NCBI RefSeq assembly: GCF_050947335.1
Contig: NW_027473536.1
Location: 176,718-240,717, forward strand
Origin: Megachile rotundata
Taxonomy: Eukaryota > Arthropoda > Insecta > Hymenoptera > Megachilidae
Direction: 5' to 3'
Length of the DNA stretch: 64,000 nucleotides
Shown here: piece after piece, positions 48,116 to 61,589 of the stretch
Layout: each line of letters starts with the position of its first letter
Position numbering within the stretch: position 1 is the stretch's first letter
Notes under the pieces: model-generated
Database searches by the model: none
Seen by the model: the letters and a program-made list of their open reading frames with translations, nothing else
What the model was told of the DNA's origin: nothing
Translations under genes and position numbers: made by a program

Positions 48116-50411
48116 TTAGAGGCTGAATCGTGCGAAAATGAGCATAATTCGTGCAAAACGAGCAAAATTGTTCGTTGTGGTGTTGAATTGCGCTCAGATA
48201 GGATAACTTAACATGACTAGATAGTACAGAGTCGAATTACAGCGGATATGTGCGAATTAGAGGCTGAATCGTGCGAAAATGAGCATAATTCGTGCAAAAC
48301 GAGCAAAATTGTTCGTTGTGGTGTTGAATTGTGCTCATATAGGATAACTTAACATAACTAGGTAGTACAGAGTCGAATTACAGCGGATATGTGCGAATTA
48401 GAGGCTGAATCGTGCGAAAATGAGCATAATTCGTTCAAAACCAGCAAAATTGTTCATTGTGGTGTTGAATTGTGCTCAGTTACGATAACTTAACATGACT
48501 AGATAGTACAGAGTCGAATTACAGCGGATATGTGCGAATTAGAGGCTGAATCGTGCGAAAATGAGCATAATTCGTTCAAAACGAGCAAAATTGTTCATTG
48601 TGGTGTTGAATTGTGCTCAGTTACGATAACTTAACATGACTAGATAGTACAGAGTCGAATTACAGCGGATATGTGCGAATTAGAGGCTGAATCGTGCGAA
48701 AATGAGCATAATTCGTGAAAAACGAGCAAAATTGTTCATTGTGGTGTTGAATTGTGCTCAGATAGGATAACTTAACATAACTAGATAGTACAGAGTCGAA
48801 TTACAGCGGATATGTGCGAATTAGAGGCTGAATCGTGCGAAAATGAGCATAATTCGTTCAAAACCAGCAAAATTGTTCATTGTGGTGTTGAATTGTGCTC
48901 AGTTACGATAACTTAACATGACTAGATAGTACAGTGTCGAATTACAGCGGATATGTGCGAATTAGAGGCTGAATCGTGCGAAAATGAGCATAATTCGTTC
49001 AAAACGAGCAAAATTGTTCATTGTGGTGTTGAATTGTGCTCAGTTACGATAACTTAACATGACTAGATAGTACAGAGTCGAATTACAACGGATATGTGCG
49101 AATTAGAGGCTGAATCGTGCGAAAATGAGCATAATTCGTTCAAAACGAGCAAAATTCGTGCAAAACGAGCAAAATTGTTCATTGTGGTGTTGAATTGTGC
49201 TCAGATAGGATAACTTAACATAACTAGATAGTACAGAGTCGAATTACAGCGGATATGTGCGAATTAGAGGCTGAATCGTTTGAAAATGAGCAAAATTCGT
49301 TCAAAACGAGCAAAATTCGTGCAAAACGAGCAAAATTGTTCATTGTGGTGTTGAATTGTGCTCAGATAGGATAACTTAACATAACTAGATAGTACAGAGT
49401 CGAATTACAGCGGATATGTGCGAATTAGAGGCTGAATCGTGCGAAAATGTGCATAATTCGTTCAAAACCAGCAAAATTGTTCATTGTGGTGTTGAATTGT
49501 GCTCAGGTACGATAACTTAACATGACTAGATAACACAGAGTCGAATTACAGCGGATATGTGCGAATTAGAGGCTGAATCGTGCGAAAATGAGCATAATTC
49601 GTGCAAAACGAGCAAAATTGTTCGTTGTGGTGTTGAATTGTGCTCAGATAGGATAACTTAACATAACTAGATAGTACAGAGTCGAATTACAGCGGATATG
49701 TGCGAATTAGAGGCTGAATCGTGCGAAAAGGAGCATAATTCGTTCAAAACCAGCAAAATTGTTCATTGTGGTGTTGAATTGTGCTCAGTTACGATAACTT
49801 AACATGACTAGATAGTACAGAGTCGAATTACAGCGGATATGTGCGAATTAGAGGCTGAATCGTGCGAAAATGAGCATAATTCGTTCAAAACGAGCAAAAT
49901 TGTTCGTTGTGGTGTTGAATTGTGCTCAGATAGGATAACTTAACATAACTAGATAGTACAGAGTCGAATTACAGCGGATATGTGCGAATTAGAGGCTGAA
50001 TCGTGCGAAAATGAGCATAATTCGTTCAAAACCAGCAAAATTGTTCATTGTGGTGTTGAATTGTGCTCAGTTACGATAACTTAACATGACTAGATAGTAC
50101 AGAGTCGAAATACAGCGGATATGTGCGAATTAGAGGCTGAATCGTGCGAAAACGAGCATAATTCGTGCAAAACGAGCAAAATTGTTCGTTGTGGTGTTGA
50201 ATTGCGCTCAGATAGGATAACTTAACATAACTAGATAGTACAGAGTCGAATTACAGCGGATATGTGCGAATTAGAGGCTGAATCGTGCGAAAATGAGCAT
50301 AATTCGTGCAAAACGAGCAAAATTGTTCGTTGTGGTGTTGAATTGTGCTCATATAGGATAACTTAACATAACTAGGTAGTACAGAGTCGAATTACAGCGG
50401 ATATGTGCGAA
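48116..50411 (+). repeat. 2.3-kb right-domain block, copy 2
   Basis: Second copy of 42,235-44,530, carrying the same TTGCGCTC and CTCATATAGG pair at both ends (48,334 and 50,348 for the latter). The first monomer here ends in CATGAC, unlike its counterpart, which agrees with the deletion junction just upstream. Confidence 0.88.
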
Positions 50412-51277
50412 TTAGAGGCTGAATCGTGCGAAAATGAGCATAATTCGTTCAAAACCAGCAAAATTGTTCATTGTGGTGTTGAATTGTGCTCAGTTACGAT
50501 AACTTAACATGACTAGATAGTACAGAGTCGAATTACAGCGGATATGTGCGAATTAGAGGCTGAATCGTGCGAAAATGAGCATAATTCGTTCAAAACGAGC
50601 AAAATTGTTCATTGTGGTGTTGAATTGTGCTCAGTTACGATAACTTAACATGACTAGATAGTACAGAGTCGAATTACAGCGGATATGTGCGAATTAGAGG
50701 CTGAATCGTGCGAAAATGAGCATAATTCGTGAAAAACGAGCAAAATTGTTCATTGTGGTGTTGAATTGTGCTCAGATAGGATAACTTAACATAACTAGAT
50801 AGTACAGAGTCGAATTACAGCGGATATGTGCGAATTAGAGGCTGAATCGTGCGAAAATGAGCATAATTCGTTCAAAACCAGCAAAATTGTTCATTGTGGT
50901 GTTGAATTGTGCTCAGTTACGATAACTTAACATGACTAGATAGTACAGTGTCGAATTACAGCGGATATGTGCGAATTAGAGGCTGAATCGTGCGAAAATG
51001 AGCATAATTCGTTCAAAACGAGCAAAATTGTTCATTGTGGTGTTGAATTGTGCTCAGTTACGATAACTTAACATGACTAGATAGTACAGAGTCGAATTAC
51101 AACGGATATGTGCGAATTAGAGGCTGAATCGTGCGAAAATGAGCATAATTCGTTCAAAACGAGCAAAATTCGTGCAAAACGAGCAAAATTGTTCATTGTG
51201 GTGTTGAATTGTGCTCAGATAGGATAACTTAACATAACTAGATAGTACAGAGTCGAATTACAGCGGATATGTGCGAA
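50412..51277 (+). repeat. Partial extra copy of the right-domain block
   Basis: B, C, A-like with CGTGAAAAACG, B with CAGTGTCG, C with ACAACGG and a long monomer, matching 42,517-43,382 at offset 7,895. The next monomer is the AAAAGGAGC-marked B, which corresponds to 43,826, so E, H and A (443 bp) are skipped relative to that copy. Confidence 0.82.
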
Positions 51278-52123
51278 TTAGAGGCTGAATCGTGCGAAAA
51301 GGAGCATAATTCGTTCAAAACCAGCAAAATTGTTCATTGTGGTGTTGAATTGTGCTCAGTTACGATAACTTAACATGACTAGATAGTACAGAGTCGAATT
51401 ACAGCGGATATGTGCGAATTAGAGGCTGAATCGTGCGAAAATGAGCATAATTCGTTCAAAACGAGCAAAATTGTTCGTTGTGGTGTTGAATTGTGCTCAG
51501 ATAGGATAACTTAACATAACTAGATAGTACAGAGTCGAATTACAGCGGATATGTGCGAATTAGAGGCTGAATCGTGCGAAAATGAGCATAATTCGTTCAA
51601 AACCAGCAAAATTGTTCATTGTGGTGTTGAATTGTGCTCAGTTACGATAACTTAACATGACTAGATAGTACAGAGTCGAAATACAGCGGATATGTGCGAA
51701 TTAGAGGCTGAATCGTGCGAAAACGAGCATAATTCGTGCAAAACGAGCAAAATTGTTCATTGTGGTGTTGAATTGTGCTCAGATAGGATAACTTAACATA
51801 ACTAGATAGTACAGAGTCGAATTACAGCGGATATGTGCGAATTAGAGGCTGAATCATGCGAAAATGAGCATAATTCGTTCAAAACCAGCAAAATTGTTCA
51901 TTGTGGTGTTGAATTGTGCTCAGTTACGATAACTTAACATGACTAGATAGTACAGAGTCGAAATACAGCGGATATGTGCGAATTAGAGGCTGAATCGTGC
52001 GAAAACGAGCATAATTCGTGCAAAACGAGCAAAATTGTTCATTGTGGTTTTGAATTGTGCTCAGATAGGATAACTTAACATAACTAGATAGTACAGAGTC
52101 GAATTACAGCGGATATGTGCGAA

Positions 52124-55100
52124 TTAGAGGCTGAATCGTGCGAAAATGAGCATAATTCGTTCAAAACCAGCAAAATTGTTCATTGTGGTGTTGAATTGTG
52201 CTCAGTTACGATAACTTAACATGACTAGATAGTACAGAGTCGAATTACAGCGGATATGTGCGAATTAGAGGCTGAATCGTGCGAAAATGAGCATAATTCG
52301 TGCAAAACGAGCAAATTTGTTCGTTGTGATGTTGAATTGTGCTCAGATAGGATAACTTAACATAACTAGATAGTACAGAGTCGAATTACAGCGGATATGT
52401 GCGAATTAGAGGCTGAATCGTGCGAAAATGAGCATAATTCGTTCAAAACCAGCAAAATTGTTCATTGTGGTGTTGAATTGTGCTCAGTTACGATAACTTA
52501 ACATGACTAGATAGTACAGAGTCGAATTACAGCGGATATGTGCGAATTAGAGGCTGAATCGTGTGAAAATGAGCATAATTCGTTCAAAACGAGCAAAATT
52601 GTTCATTGTGGTGTTGAATTGTGCTCAGTTACGATAACTTAACATGACTAGATAGTACAGAGTCGAATTACAGCGGATATGTGCGAATTAGAGGCTGAGT
52701 CGTGCGAAAATGAGCATAATTCGTGCAAAACGAGCAAAATTGTTCATTGTGGTGTTGAATTGTGCTCAGATAGGATAACTTAACATAACTAGATAGTACA
52801 GAGTCGAATTACAGCGGATATGTGCGAATTAGAGGCTGAATCGTGCGAAAATGAGCATAATTCGTTCAAAACCAGCAAAATTGTTCATTGTGGTTTTGAA
52901 TTGTGCTCAGTTACGATAACTTAACATGACTAGATAGTACAGAGTCGAATTACAGCGGATATGTGCGAATTAGAGGCTGAATCGTTCGAAAATGAGCATA
53001 ATTCGTTCAAAACGAGCAAAATTGTTCATTGTGGTGTTGAATTGTGCTCAGTTACGATAACTTAACATGACTAGATAGTACAGAGTCGAATTACAGCGGA
53101 TATGTGCGAATTAGAGGCTGAATCGTGCGAAAATGTGCATAATTCGTGCAAAACGAGCAAAATTGTTCGTTGTGGTGTTGAATTGCGCTCAGATAGGATA
53201 ACATAACATAACTAGATAGTACAGAGTCGAATTACAGCGGATATGTGCGAATTAGAGGCTGAATCGTGCGAAAATGAGCATAATTCGTGCAAAACGAGCA
53301 AAATTGTTCGTTGTGGTGTTGAATTGTGCTCAGATAGGATAACTTAACATAACTAGATAGTACAGAGTCGAATTACAGCGGATATGTGCGAATTAGAGGC
53401 TGAATCGTGCGAAAATGAGCATAATTCGTTCAAAACCAGCAAAATTGTTCATTGTGGTGTTGAATTGTGCTCAGTTACGATAACTTAACATGACTAGATA
53501 GTACAGAGTCGAATTACAGCGGATATGTGCGAATTAGAGGTTGAATCGTCCGAAAATAAGCATAATTCGTTCAAAACGAGCAAAATTGTTCATTGTGGTG
53601 TTGAATTGTGCTCAGTTACGATAACTTAACATGACTAGATAGTACAGAGTCGAATTACAACGGATATGTGCGAATTAGAGGCTGAATCGTGCGAAAATGA
53701 GCATAATTCGTGCAAAACGAGCAAAATTCGTGCAAAACGAGCAAAATTGTTCATTGTGGTGTTGAATTGTGCTCAGATAGGATAACTTAACATAACTAGA
53801 TAGTACAGAGTCGAATTACAGCGGATATGTGCGAATTAGAGGCTGAATCGTGCGAAAATGAGTATAATTCGTTCAAAACCAGCAAAATTGTTCATTGTGG
53901 TGTTGAATCGTGCTCAGTTACGATAACTTAACATGACTAGATAGTACAGAGTCGAATTACAGCGGATATGTGCGAATTAGAGGCTGAATCGTGCGAAAAT
54001 GAGCATAATTCGTTCAAAACGAGCAAAATTGTTCATTGTGATGTTGAATTGTGCTCAGTTACGATAACTTAACATGACTAGATAGTACAGAGTCGAATTA
54101 CAGCGGATATGTGCGAATTAGAGGCTGAATCGTGCGAAAATGAGCATAATTCTTTCAAAACCAGCAAAATTCGTGCAAAACGAGCAAAATTGTTCATTGT
54201 GGTGTTGAATTGTGCTCAGATAGGATAACTTAACATAACTAGATAGTACAGAGTCGTAATACAGCGGATATTTGCGAATTAGAGGCTGAATCGTGCGAGA
54301 ACGAGCATAATTCGTGCAAAACGAGCAAAATTGTTCATTGTGGTGTTGAATTGTGCTGAGATAGGATAACTCAACATAACTAGATAGTACAGAGTCGAAT
54401 TGCAGCGTATATGTGCGAATTAGAGGCTGAATCGTGCGAAAATGAGCATAATTCGTTCAAAACCAGCAAAATTGTTCATTGTGGTGTTGAATTGTGCTCA
54501 GTTACGATAACTTAACATGACTAGATAGTACAGAGTCGAATTACAGCGGATATGTGCGAATTAGAGGCTGAATCGTGCGAAAATGAGCGTAATTCGTGCA
54601 AAACGAGCAAAATTGTTCGTTGTGGTGTTGAATTGTGCTCAGATAGGATAACTTAACATAACTAGATAGTACAGAGTCGAATTACAGCGGATATGTGCGA
54701 ATTAGAGGCTGAATCGTGCGAAAATGAGCATAATTCGTTCAAAACGATCAAAATTGTAGATTGTGGTGTTGAATTGTGCTCAGTTACGATAACTTAACAT
54801 GACTAGATGGTACAGAGTCGAATTACAGCGGATATGTGCGAATTAGAGGCTGAATCGTGCGAAAATGAGCATAATTCGTTCAAAACCAGAAAAATTGTTC
54901 ATTGTGGTGTTGAATTGTGCTCAGTTACGATAACTTAACATGACTAGATAGTACAGAGTCGAATTACAGCGGATATGTGCGAATTAGAGGCTGAATCGTG
55001 CGAAAATGAGCATAATTCGTGCAAAACGAGCAAAATTCGTGCAAAACGAGCAAAATTGTTCATTGTGGTGTTGAATTGTGCTCAGATAGGATAACTTAAC

Positions 55101-56151
55101 ATAACTAGATAGTACAGAGTCGAATTACAGCGGATATGTGCGAATTAGAGGCTGAATCGTGAGAAAATGAGCATAATTCGTGCAAAACGAGCAAAATTGT
55201 TCGTTGTGGTGTTGAATTGTGCTCAGATAGGATAACTTAACATAACTAGATAGTACAGAGTCGAATTACAGCGGATATGTGCGAATTAGAGGCTGAATCG
55301 TGCGAAAATGAGCATAATTCGTTCAAAACGAGCAAAATTGTTCATTGTGGTGTTGAATTGTGCTCAGTTACGATAACTTAACATGACTAGATAGTACAGA
55401 GTCGAAATACAGCGGATATGTGCGAATTAGAGGCTGAATCGTGCGAAAATGAGCATAATTCGTTCAAAACGAGCAAAATTGTTCATTGTGGTGTTGAATT
55501 GTGCTCAGTTACGATAACTTAACATGACTAGATAGTACAGAGTCGAATTACAGCGGATATGTGCGAATTAGAGGCTGAATCGTGCGAAAATGAGCATAAT
55601 TCGTTCAAAACCAGCAAAATTGTTCATTGTGGTGTTGAATTGTGCTCAGTTACGATAACTTAACATGACTAGATAGTACAGAGTCGAAATACAGCGGATA
55701 TGTGCGAATTAGAGGCTGAATCGTGCGTAAATGAGCATAATTCGTTCAAAACCAGCAAAATTGTTCATTGTGGTGTTGAATTGTGCTCAGATAGGATAAC
55801 TTAACATAACTAGATAGTACAGAGTCGAATTACAGCGGATATGTGCGAATTAGAGGCTGAATCGTTTGAAAATGAGCAAAATTCGTTCAAAACGAGCAAA
55901 ATTCATGCAAAACGAGCAAAATTATTCATTGTGGTGTTGAATTGTGCTCAGATAGGATAACTTAACATAACTAGATAGTACAGAGTCGAATTACAGCGGA
56001 TATGTGCGAATTAGAGGCTGAATCGTGCGAAAATGTGCATAATTCGTTCAAAACCAGCAAAATTGTTCATTGTGGTGTTGAATTGTGCTCAGGTACGATA
56101 ACTTAACATGACTAGATAGTACAGAGTCGAATTACAGCGGATATGTGCGAA
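52124..56151 (+). repeat. 4.0-kb right-end block, copy 1
   Basis: Matches 56,998-61,589 at offset 4,874, then 5,438 after a 564-bp expansion in the second copy. Markers: GCAAATTTGTTC (52,311), GCTGAGTCG (52,694), GTGGTTTTG, CGTTCGAAAATG (52,983), CGTCCGAAAATAAG (53,547), ATTCTTTCAAAACC (54,149), GAGCGTAATTCG (54,585), ATTGTAGATTG, CCAGAAAAATTG and GTGCGTAAATG. The link to the second copy (56,152-56,997) is six ordinary monomers. Confidence 0.9.
54118..56151 (+). repeat. 2,034-bp, 14-monomer unit, copy 1
   Basis: Fourteen monomers including three long ones (14 x 141 + 60). In order the markers are ATTCTTTC long monomer ending GTCGTAATAC; GCGAGAACGAG; B; A with GAGCGTAATTCG; C with ACGATCAAAATTG; B with CCAGAAAAATTG; long A; A with GTGAG; C; C; B; B2 with GTGCGTAAATG; E with TTCATGC; H with GGTACG. 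This is the single-copy version of the unit found in tandem at 59,556-63,623. Confidence 0.92.
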
Positions 56152-56997
56152 TTAGAGGCTGAATCGTGCGAAAATGAGCATAATTCGTGCAAAACGAGCA
56201 AAATTGTTCGTTGTGGTGTTGAATTGTGCTCAGATAGGATAACTTAACATAACTAGATAGTACAGAGTCGAATTACAGCGGATATGTGCGAATTAGAGGC
56301 TGAATCGTGCGAAAATGAGCATAATTCGTTCAAAACCAGCAAAATTGTTCATTGTGGTGTTGAATTGTGCTCAGTTACGATAACTTAACATGACTAGATA
56401 GTACAGAGTCGAAATACAGCGGATATGTGCGAATTAGAGGCTGAATCGTGCGAAAACGAGCATAATTCGTGCAAAACGAGCAAAATTGTTCATTGTGGTG
56501 TTGAATTGTGCTCAGATAGGATAACTTAACATAACTAGATAGTACAGAGTCGAATTACAGCGGATATGTGCGAATTAGAGGCTGAATCGTGCGAAAATGA
56601 GCATAATTCGTTCAAAACCAGCAAAATTGTTAATTGTGGTGTTGAATTGTGCTCAGTTACGATAACTTAACATGACTAGATAGTACAGAGTCGAATTACA
56701 GCGGATATGTGCGAATTAGAGGCTGAATCGTGCGAAAATGAGCATAATTCGTGCAAAACGAGCAAAATTGTTCGTTGTGATGTTGAATTGTGCTCAGATA
56801 GGATAACTTAACATAACTAGATAGTACAGAGTCGAATTACAGCGGATATGTGCGAATTAGTGGCTGAATCGTGCGAAAATGAGCATAATTCGTTCAAAAC
56901 CAGCAAAATTGTTCATTGTGGTGTTGAATTGTGCTCAGATAGGATAACTTAACATGACTAGATAGTACAGAGTCGAATTACAGCGGATATGTGCGAA

Positions 56998-59900
56998 TTA
57001 GAGGCTGAATCGTGCGAAAATGAGCATAATTCGTTCAAAACCAGCAAAATTGTTCATTGTGGTGTTGAATTGTGCTCAGTTACGATAACTTAACATGACT
57101 AGATAGTACAGAGTCGAATTACAGCGGATATGTGCGAATTAGAGGCTGAATCGTGCGAAAATGAGCATAATTCGTGCAAAACGAGCAAATTTGTTCGTTG
57201 TGATGTTGAATTGTGCTCAGATAGGATAACTTAACATAACTAGATAGTACAGAGTCGAATTACAGCGGATATGTGCGAATTAGAGGCTGAATCGTGCGAA
57301 AATGAGCATAATTCGTTCAAAACCAGCAAAATTGTTCATTGTGGTGTTGAATTGTGCTCAGTTACGATAACTTAACATGACTAGATAGTACAGAGTCGAA
57401 TTACAGCGGATATGTGCGAATTAGAGGCTGAATCGTGTGAAAATGAGCATAATTCGTTCAAAACGAGCAAAATTGTTCATTGTGGTGTTGAATTGTGCTC
57501 AGTTACGATAACTTAACATGACTAGATAGTACAGAGTCGAATTACAGCGGATATGTGCGAATTAGAGGCTGAGTCGTGCGAAAATGAGCATAATTCGTGC
57601 AAAACGAGCAAAATTGTTCATTGTGGTGTTGAATTGTGCTCAGATAGGATAACTTAACATAACTAGATAGTACAGAGTCGAATTACAGCGGATATGTGCG
57701 AATTAGAGGCTGAATCGTGCGAAAATGAGCATAATTCGTTCAAAACCAGCAAAATTGTTCATTGTGGTTTTGAATTGTGCTCAGTTACGATAACTTAACA
57801 TGACTAGATAGTACAGAGTCGAATTACAGCGGATATGTGCGAATTAGAGGCTGAATCGTTCGAAAATGAGCATAATTCGTTCAAAACGAGCAAAATTGTT
57901 CATTGTGGTGTTGAATTGTGCTCAGTTACGATAACTTAACATGACTAGATAGTACAGAGTCGAATTACAGCGGATATGTGCGAATTAGAGGCTGAATCGT
58001 GCGAAAATGTGCATAATTCGTGCAAAACGAGCAAAATTGTTCGTTGTGGTGTTGAATTGCGCTCAGATAGGATAACATAACATAACTAGATAGTACAGAG
58101 TCGAATTACAGCGGATATGTGCGAATTAGAGGCTGAATCGTGCGAAAATGAGCATAATTCGTGCAAAACGAGCAAAATTGTTCGTTGTGGTGTTGAATTG
58201 TGCTCAGATAGGATAACTTAACATAACTAGATAGTACAGAGTCGAATTACAGCGGATATGTGCGAATTAGAGGCTGAATCGTGCGAAAATGAGCATAATT
58301 CGTTCAAAACCAGCAAAATTGTTCATTGTGGTGTTGAATTGTGCTCAGTTACGATAACTTAACATGACTAGATAGTACAGAGTCGAATTACAGCGGATAT
58401 GTGCGAATTAGAGGTTGAATCGTCCGAAAATAAGCATAATTCGTTCAAAACGAGCAAAATTGTTCATTGTGGTGTTGAATTGTGCTCAGTTACGATAACT
58501 TAACATGACTAGATAGTACAGAGTCGAATTACAGCGGATATGTGCGAATTAGAGGCTGAATCGTGCGAAAATGTGCATAATTCGTGCAAAACGAGCAAAA
58601 TTGTTCGTTGTGGTGTTGAATTGCGCTCAGATAGGATAACATAACATAACTAGATAGTACAGAGTCGAATTACAGCGGATATGTGCGAATTAGAGGCTGA
58701 ATCGTGCGAAAATGAGCATAATTCGTGCAAAACGAGCAAAATTGTTCGTTGTGGTGTTGAATTGTGCTCAGATAGGATAACTTAACATAACTAGATAGTA
58801 CAGAGTCGAATTACAGCGGATATGTGCGAATTAGAGGCTGAATCGTGCGAAAATGAGCATAATTCGTTCAAAACCAGCAAAATTGTTCATTGTGGTGTTG
58901 AATTGTGCTCAGTTACGATAACTTAACATGACTAGATAGTACAGAGTCGAATTACAGCGGATATGTGCGAATTAGAGGTTGAATCGTCCGAAAATAAGCA
59001 TAATTCGTTCAAAACGAGCAAAATTGTTCATTGTGGTGTTGAATTGTGCTCAGTTACGATAACTTAACATGACTAGATAGTACAGAGTCGAATTACAACG
59101 GATATGTGCGAATTAGAGGCTGAATCGTGCGAAAATGAGCATAATTCGTGCAAAACGAGCAAAATTCGTGCAAAACGAGCAAAATTGTTCATTGTGGTGT
59201 TGAATTGTGCTCAGATAGGATAACTTAACATAACTAGATAGTACAGAGTCGAATTACAGCGGATATGTGCGAATTAGAGGCTGAATCGTGCGAAAATGAG
59301 TATAATTCGTTCAAAACCAGCAAAATTGTTCATTGTGGTGTTGAATCGTGCTCAGTTACGATAACTTAACATGACTAGATAGTACAGAGTCGAATTACAG
59401 CGGATATGTGCGAATTAGAGGCTGAATCGTGCGAAAATGAGCATAATTCGTTCAAAACGAGCAAAATTGTTCATTGTGATGTTGAATTGTGCTCAGTTAC
59501 GATAACTTAACATGACTAGATAGTACAGAGTCGAATTACAGCGGATATGTGCGAATTAGAGGCTGAATCGTGCGAAAATGAGCATAATTCTTTCAAAACC
59601 AGCAAAATTCGTGCAAAACGAGCAAAATTGTTCATTGTGGTGTTGAATTGTGCTCAGATAGGATAACTTAACATAACTAGATAGTACAGAGTCGTAATAC
59701 AGCGGATATTTGCGAATTAGAGGCTGAATCGTGCGAGAACGAGCATAATTCGTGCAAAACGAGCAAAATTGTTCATTGTGGTGTTGAATTGTGCTGAGAT
59801 AGGATAACTCAACATAACTAGATAGTACAGAGTCGAATTGCAGCGTATATGTGCGAATTAGAGGCTGAATCGTGCGAAAATGAGCATAATTCGTTCAAAA

Positions 59901-61589
59901 CCAGCAAAATTGTTCATTGTGGTGTTGAATTGTGCTCAGTTACGATAACTTAACATGACTAGATAGTACAGAGTCGAATTACAGCGGATATGTGCGAATT
60001 AGAGGCTGAATCGTGCGAAAATGAGCGTAATTCGTGCAAAACGAGCAAAATTGTTCGTTGTGGTGTTGAATTGTGCTCAGATAGGATAACTTAACATAAC
60101 TAGATAGTACAGAGTCGAATTACAGCGGATATGTGCGAATTAGAGGCTGAATCGTGCGAAAATGAGCATAATTCGTTCAAAACGATCAAAATTGTAGATT
60201 GTGGTGTTGAATTGTGCTCAGTTACGATAACTTAACATGACTAGATGGTACAGAGTCGAATTACAGCGGATATGTGCGAATTAGAGGCTGAATCGTGCGA
60301 AAATGAGCATAATTCGTTCAAAACCAGAAAAATTGTTCATTGTGGTGTTGAATTGTGCTCAGTTACGATAACTTAACATGACTAGATAGTACAGAGTCGA
60401 ATTACAGCGGATATGTGCGAATTAGAGGCTGAATCGTGCGAAAATGAGCATAATTCGTGCAAAACGAGCAAAATTCGTGCAAAACGAGCAAAATTGTTCA
60501 TTGTGGTGTTGAATTGTGCTCAGATAGGATAACTTAACATAACTAGATAGTACAGAGTCGAATTACAGCGGATATGTGCGAATTAGAGGCTGAATCGTGA
60601 GAAAATGAGCATAATTCGTGCAAAACGAGCAAAATTGTTCGTTGTGGTGTTGAATTGTGCTCAGATAGGATAACTTAACATAACTAGATAGTACAGAGTC
60701 GAATTACAGCGGATATGTGCGAATTAGAGGCTGAATCGTGCGAAAATGAGCATAATTCGTTCAAAACGAGCAAAATTGTTCATTGTGGTGTTGAATTGTG
60801 CTCAGTTACGATAACTTAACATGACTAGATAGTACAGAGTCGAAATACAGCGGATATGTGCGAATTAGAGGCTGAATCGTGCGAAAATGAGCATAATTCG
60901 TTCAAAACGAGCAAAATTGTTCATTGTGGTGTTGAATTGTGCTCAGTTACGATAACTTAACATGACTAGATAGTACAGAGTCGAATTACAGCGGATATGT
61001 GCGAATTAGAGGCTGAATCGTGCGAAAATGAGCATAATTCGTTCAAAACCAGCAAAATTGTTCATTGTGGTGTTGAATTGTGCTCAGTTACGATAACTTA
61101 ACATGACTAGATAGTACAGAGTCGAAATACAGCGGATATGTGCGAATTAGAGGCTGAATCGTGCGTAAATGAGCATAATTCGTTCAAAACCAGCAAAATT
61201 GTTCATTGTGGTGTTGAATTGTGCTCAGATAGGATAACTTAACATAACTAGATAGTACAGAGTCGAATTACAGCGGATATGTGCGAATTAGAGGCTGAAT
61301 CGTTTGAAAATGAGCAAAATTCGTTCAAAACGAGCAAAATTCATGCAAAACGAGCAAAATTATTCATTGTGGTGTTGAATTGTGCTCAGATAGGATAACT
61401 TAACATAACTAGATAGTACAGAGTCGAATTACAGCGGATATGTGCGAATTAGAGGCTGAATCGTGCGAAAATGTGCATAATTCGTTCAAAACCAGCAAAA
61501 TTGTTCATTGTGGTGTTGAATTGTGCTCAGGTACGATAACTTAACATGACTAGATAGTACAGAGTCGAATTACAGCGGATATGTGCGAA
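56998..61589 (+). repeat. 4.0-kb right-end block, copy 2 with 564-bp expansion
   Basis: Second copy of 52,124-56,151, longer by a four-monomer tandem duplication at 57,985-59,112. Markers from GCAAATTTGTTC (57,185) to the H monomer ending at 61,589 are in the same order as in copy 1. Confidence 0.9.
57985..59112 (+). repeat. Tandem duplication of four monomers (2 x 564 bp)
   Basis: Each unit is A with AAAATGTGCAT, TTGCGCTC and ATAACATAAC; A; B; and a monomer with GGTTGAATCGTCCG and AAAATAAGC. Units are 57,985-58,548 and 58,549-59,112. The homologous place at 53,111-53,674 has one unit. The last monomer ends ACAGCGG in the first unit and ACAACGG in the second, which matches ACAACGG in the single unit at 53 kb. 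Confidence 0.92.
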
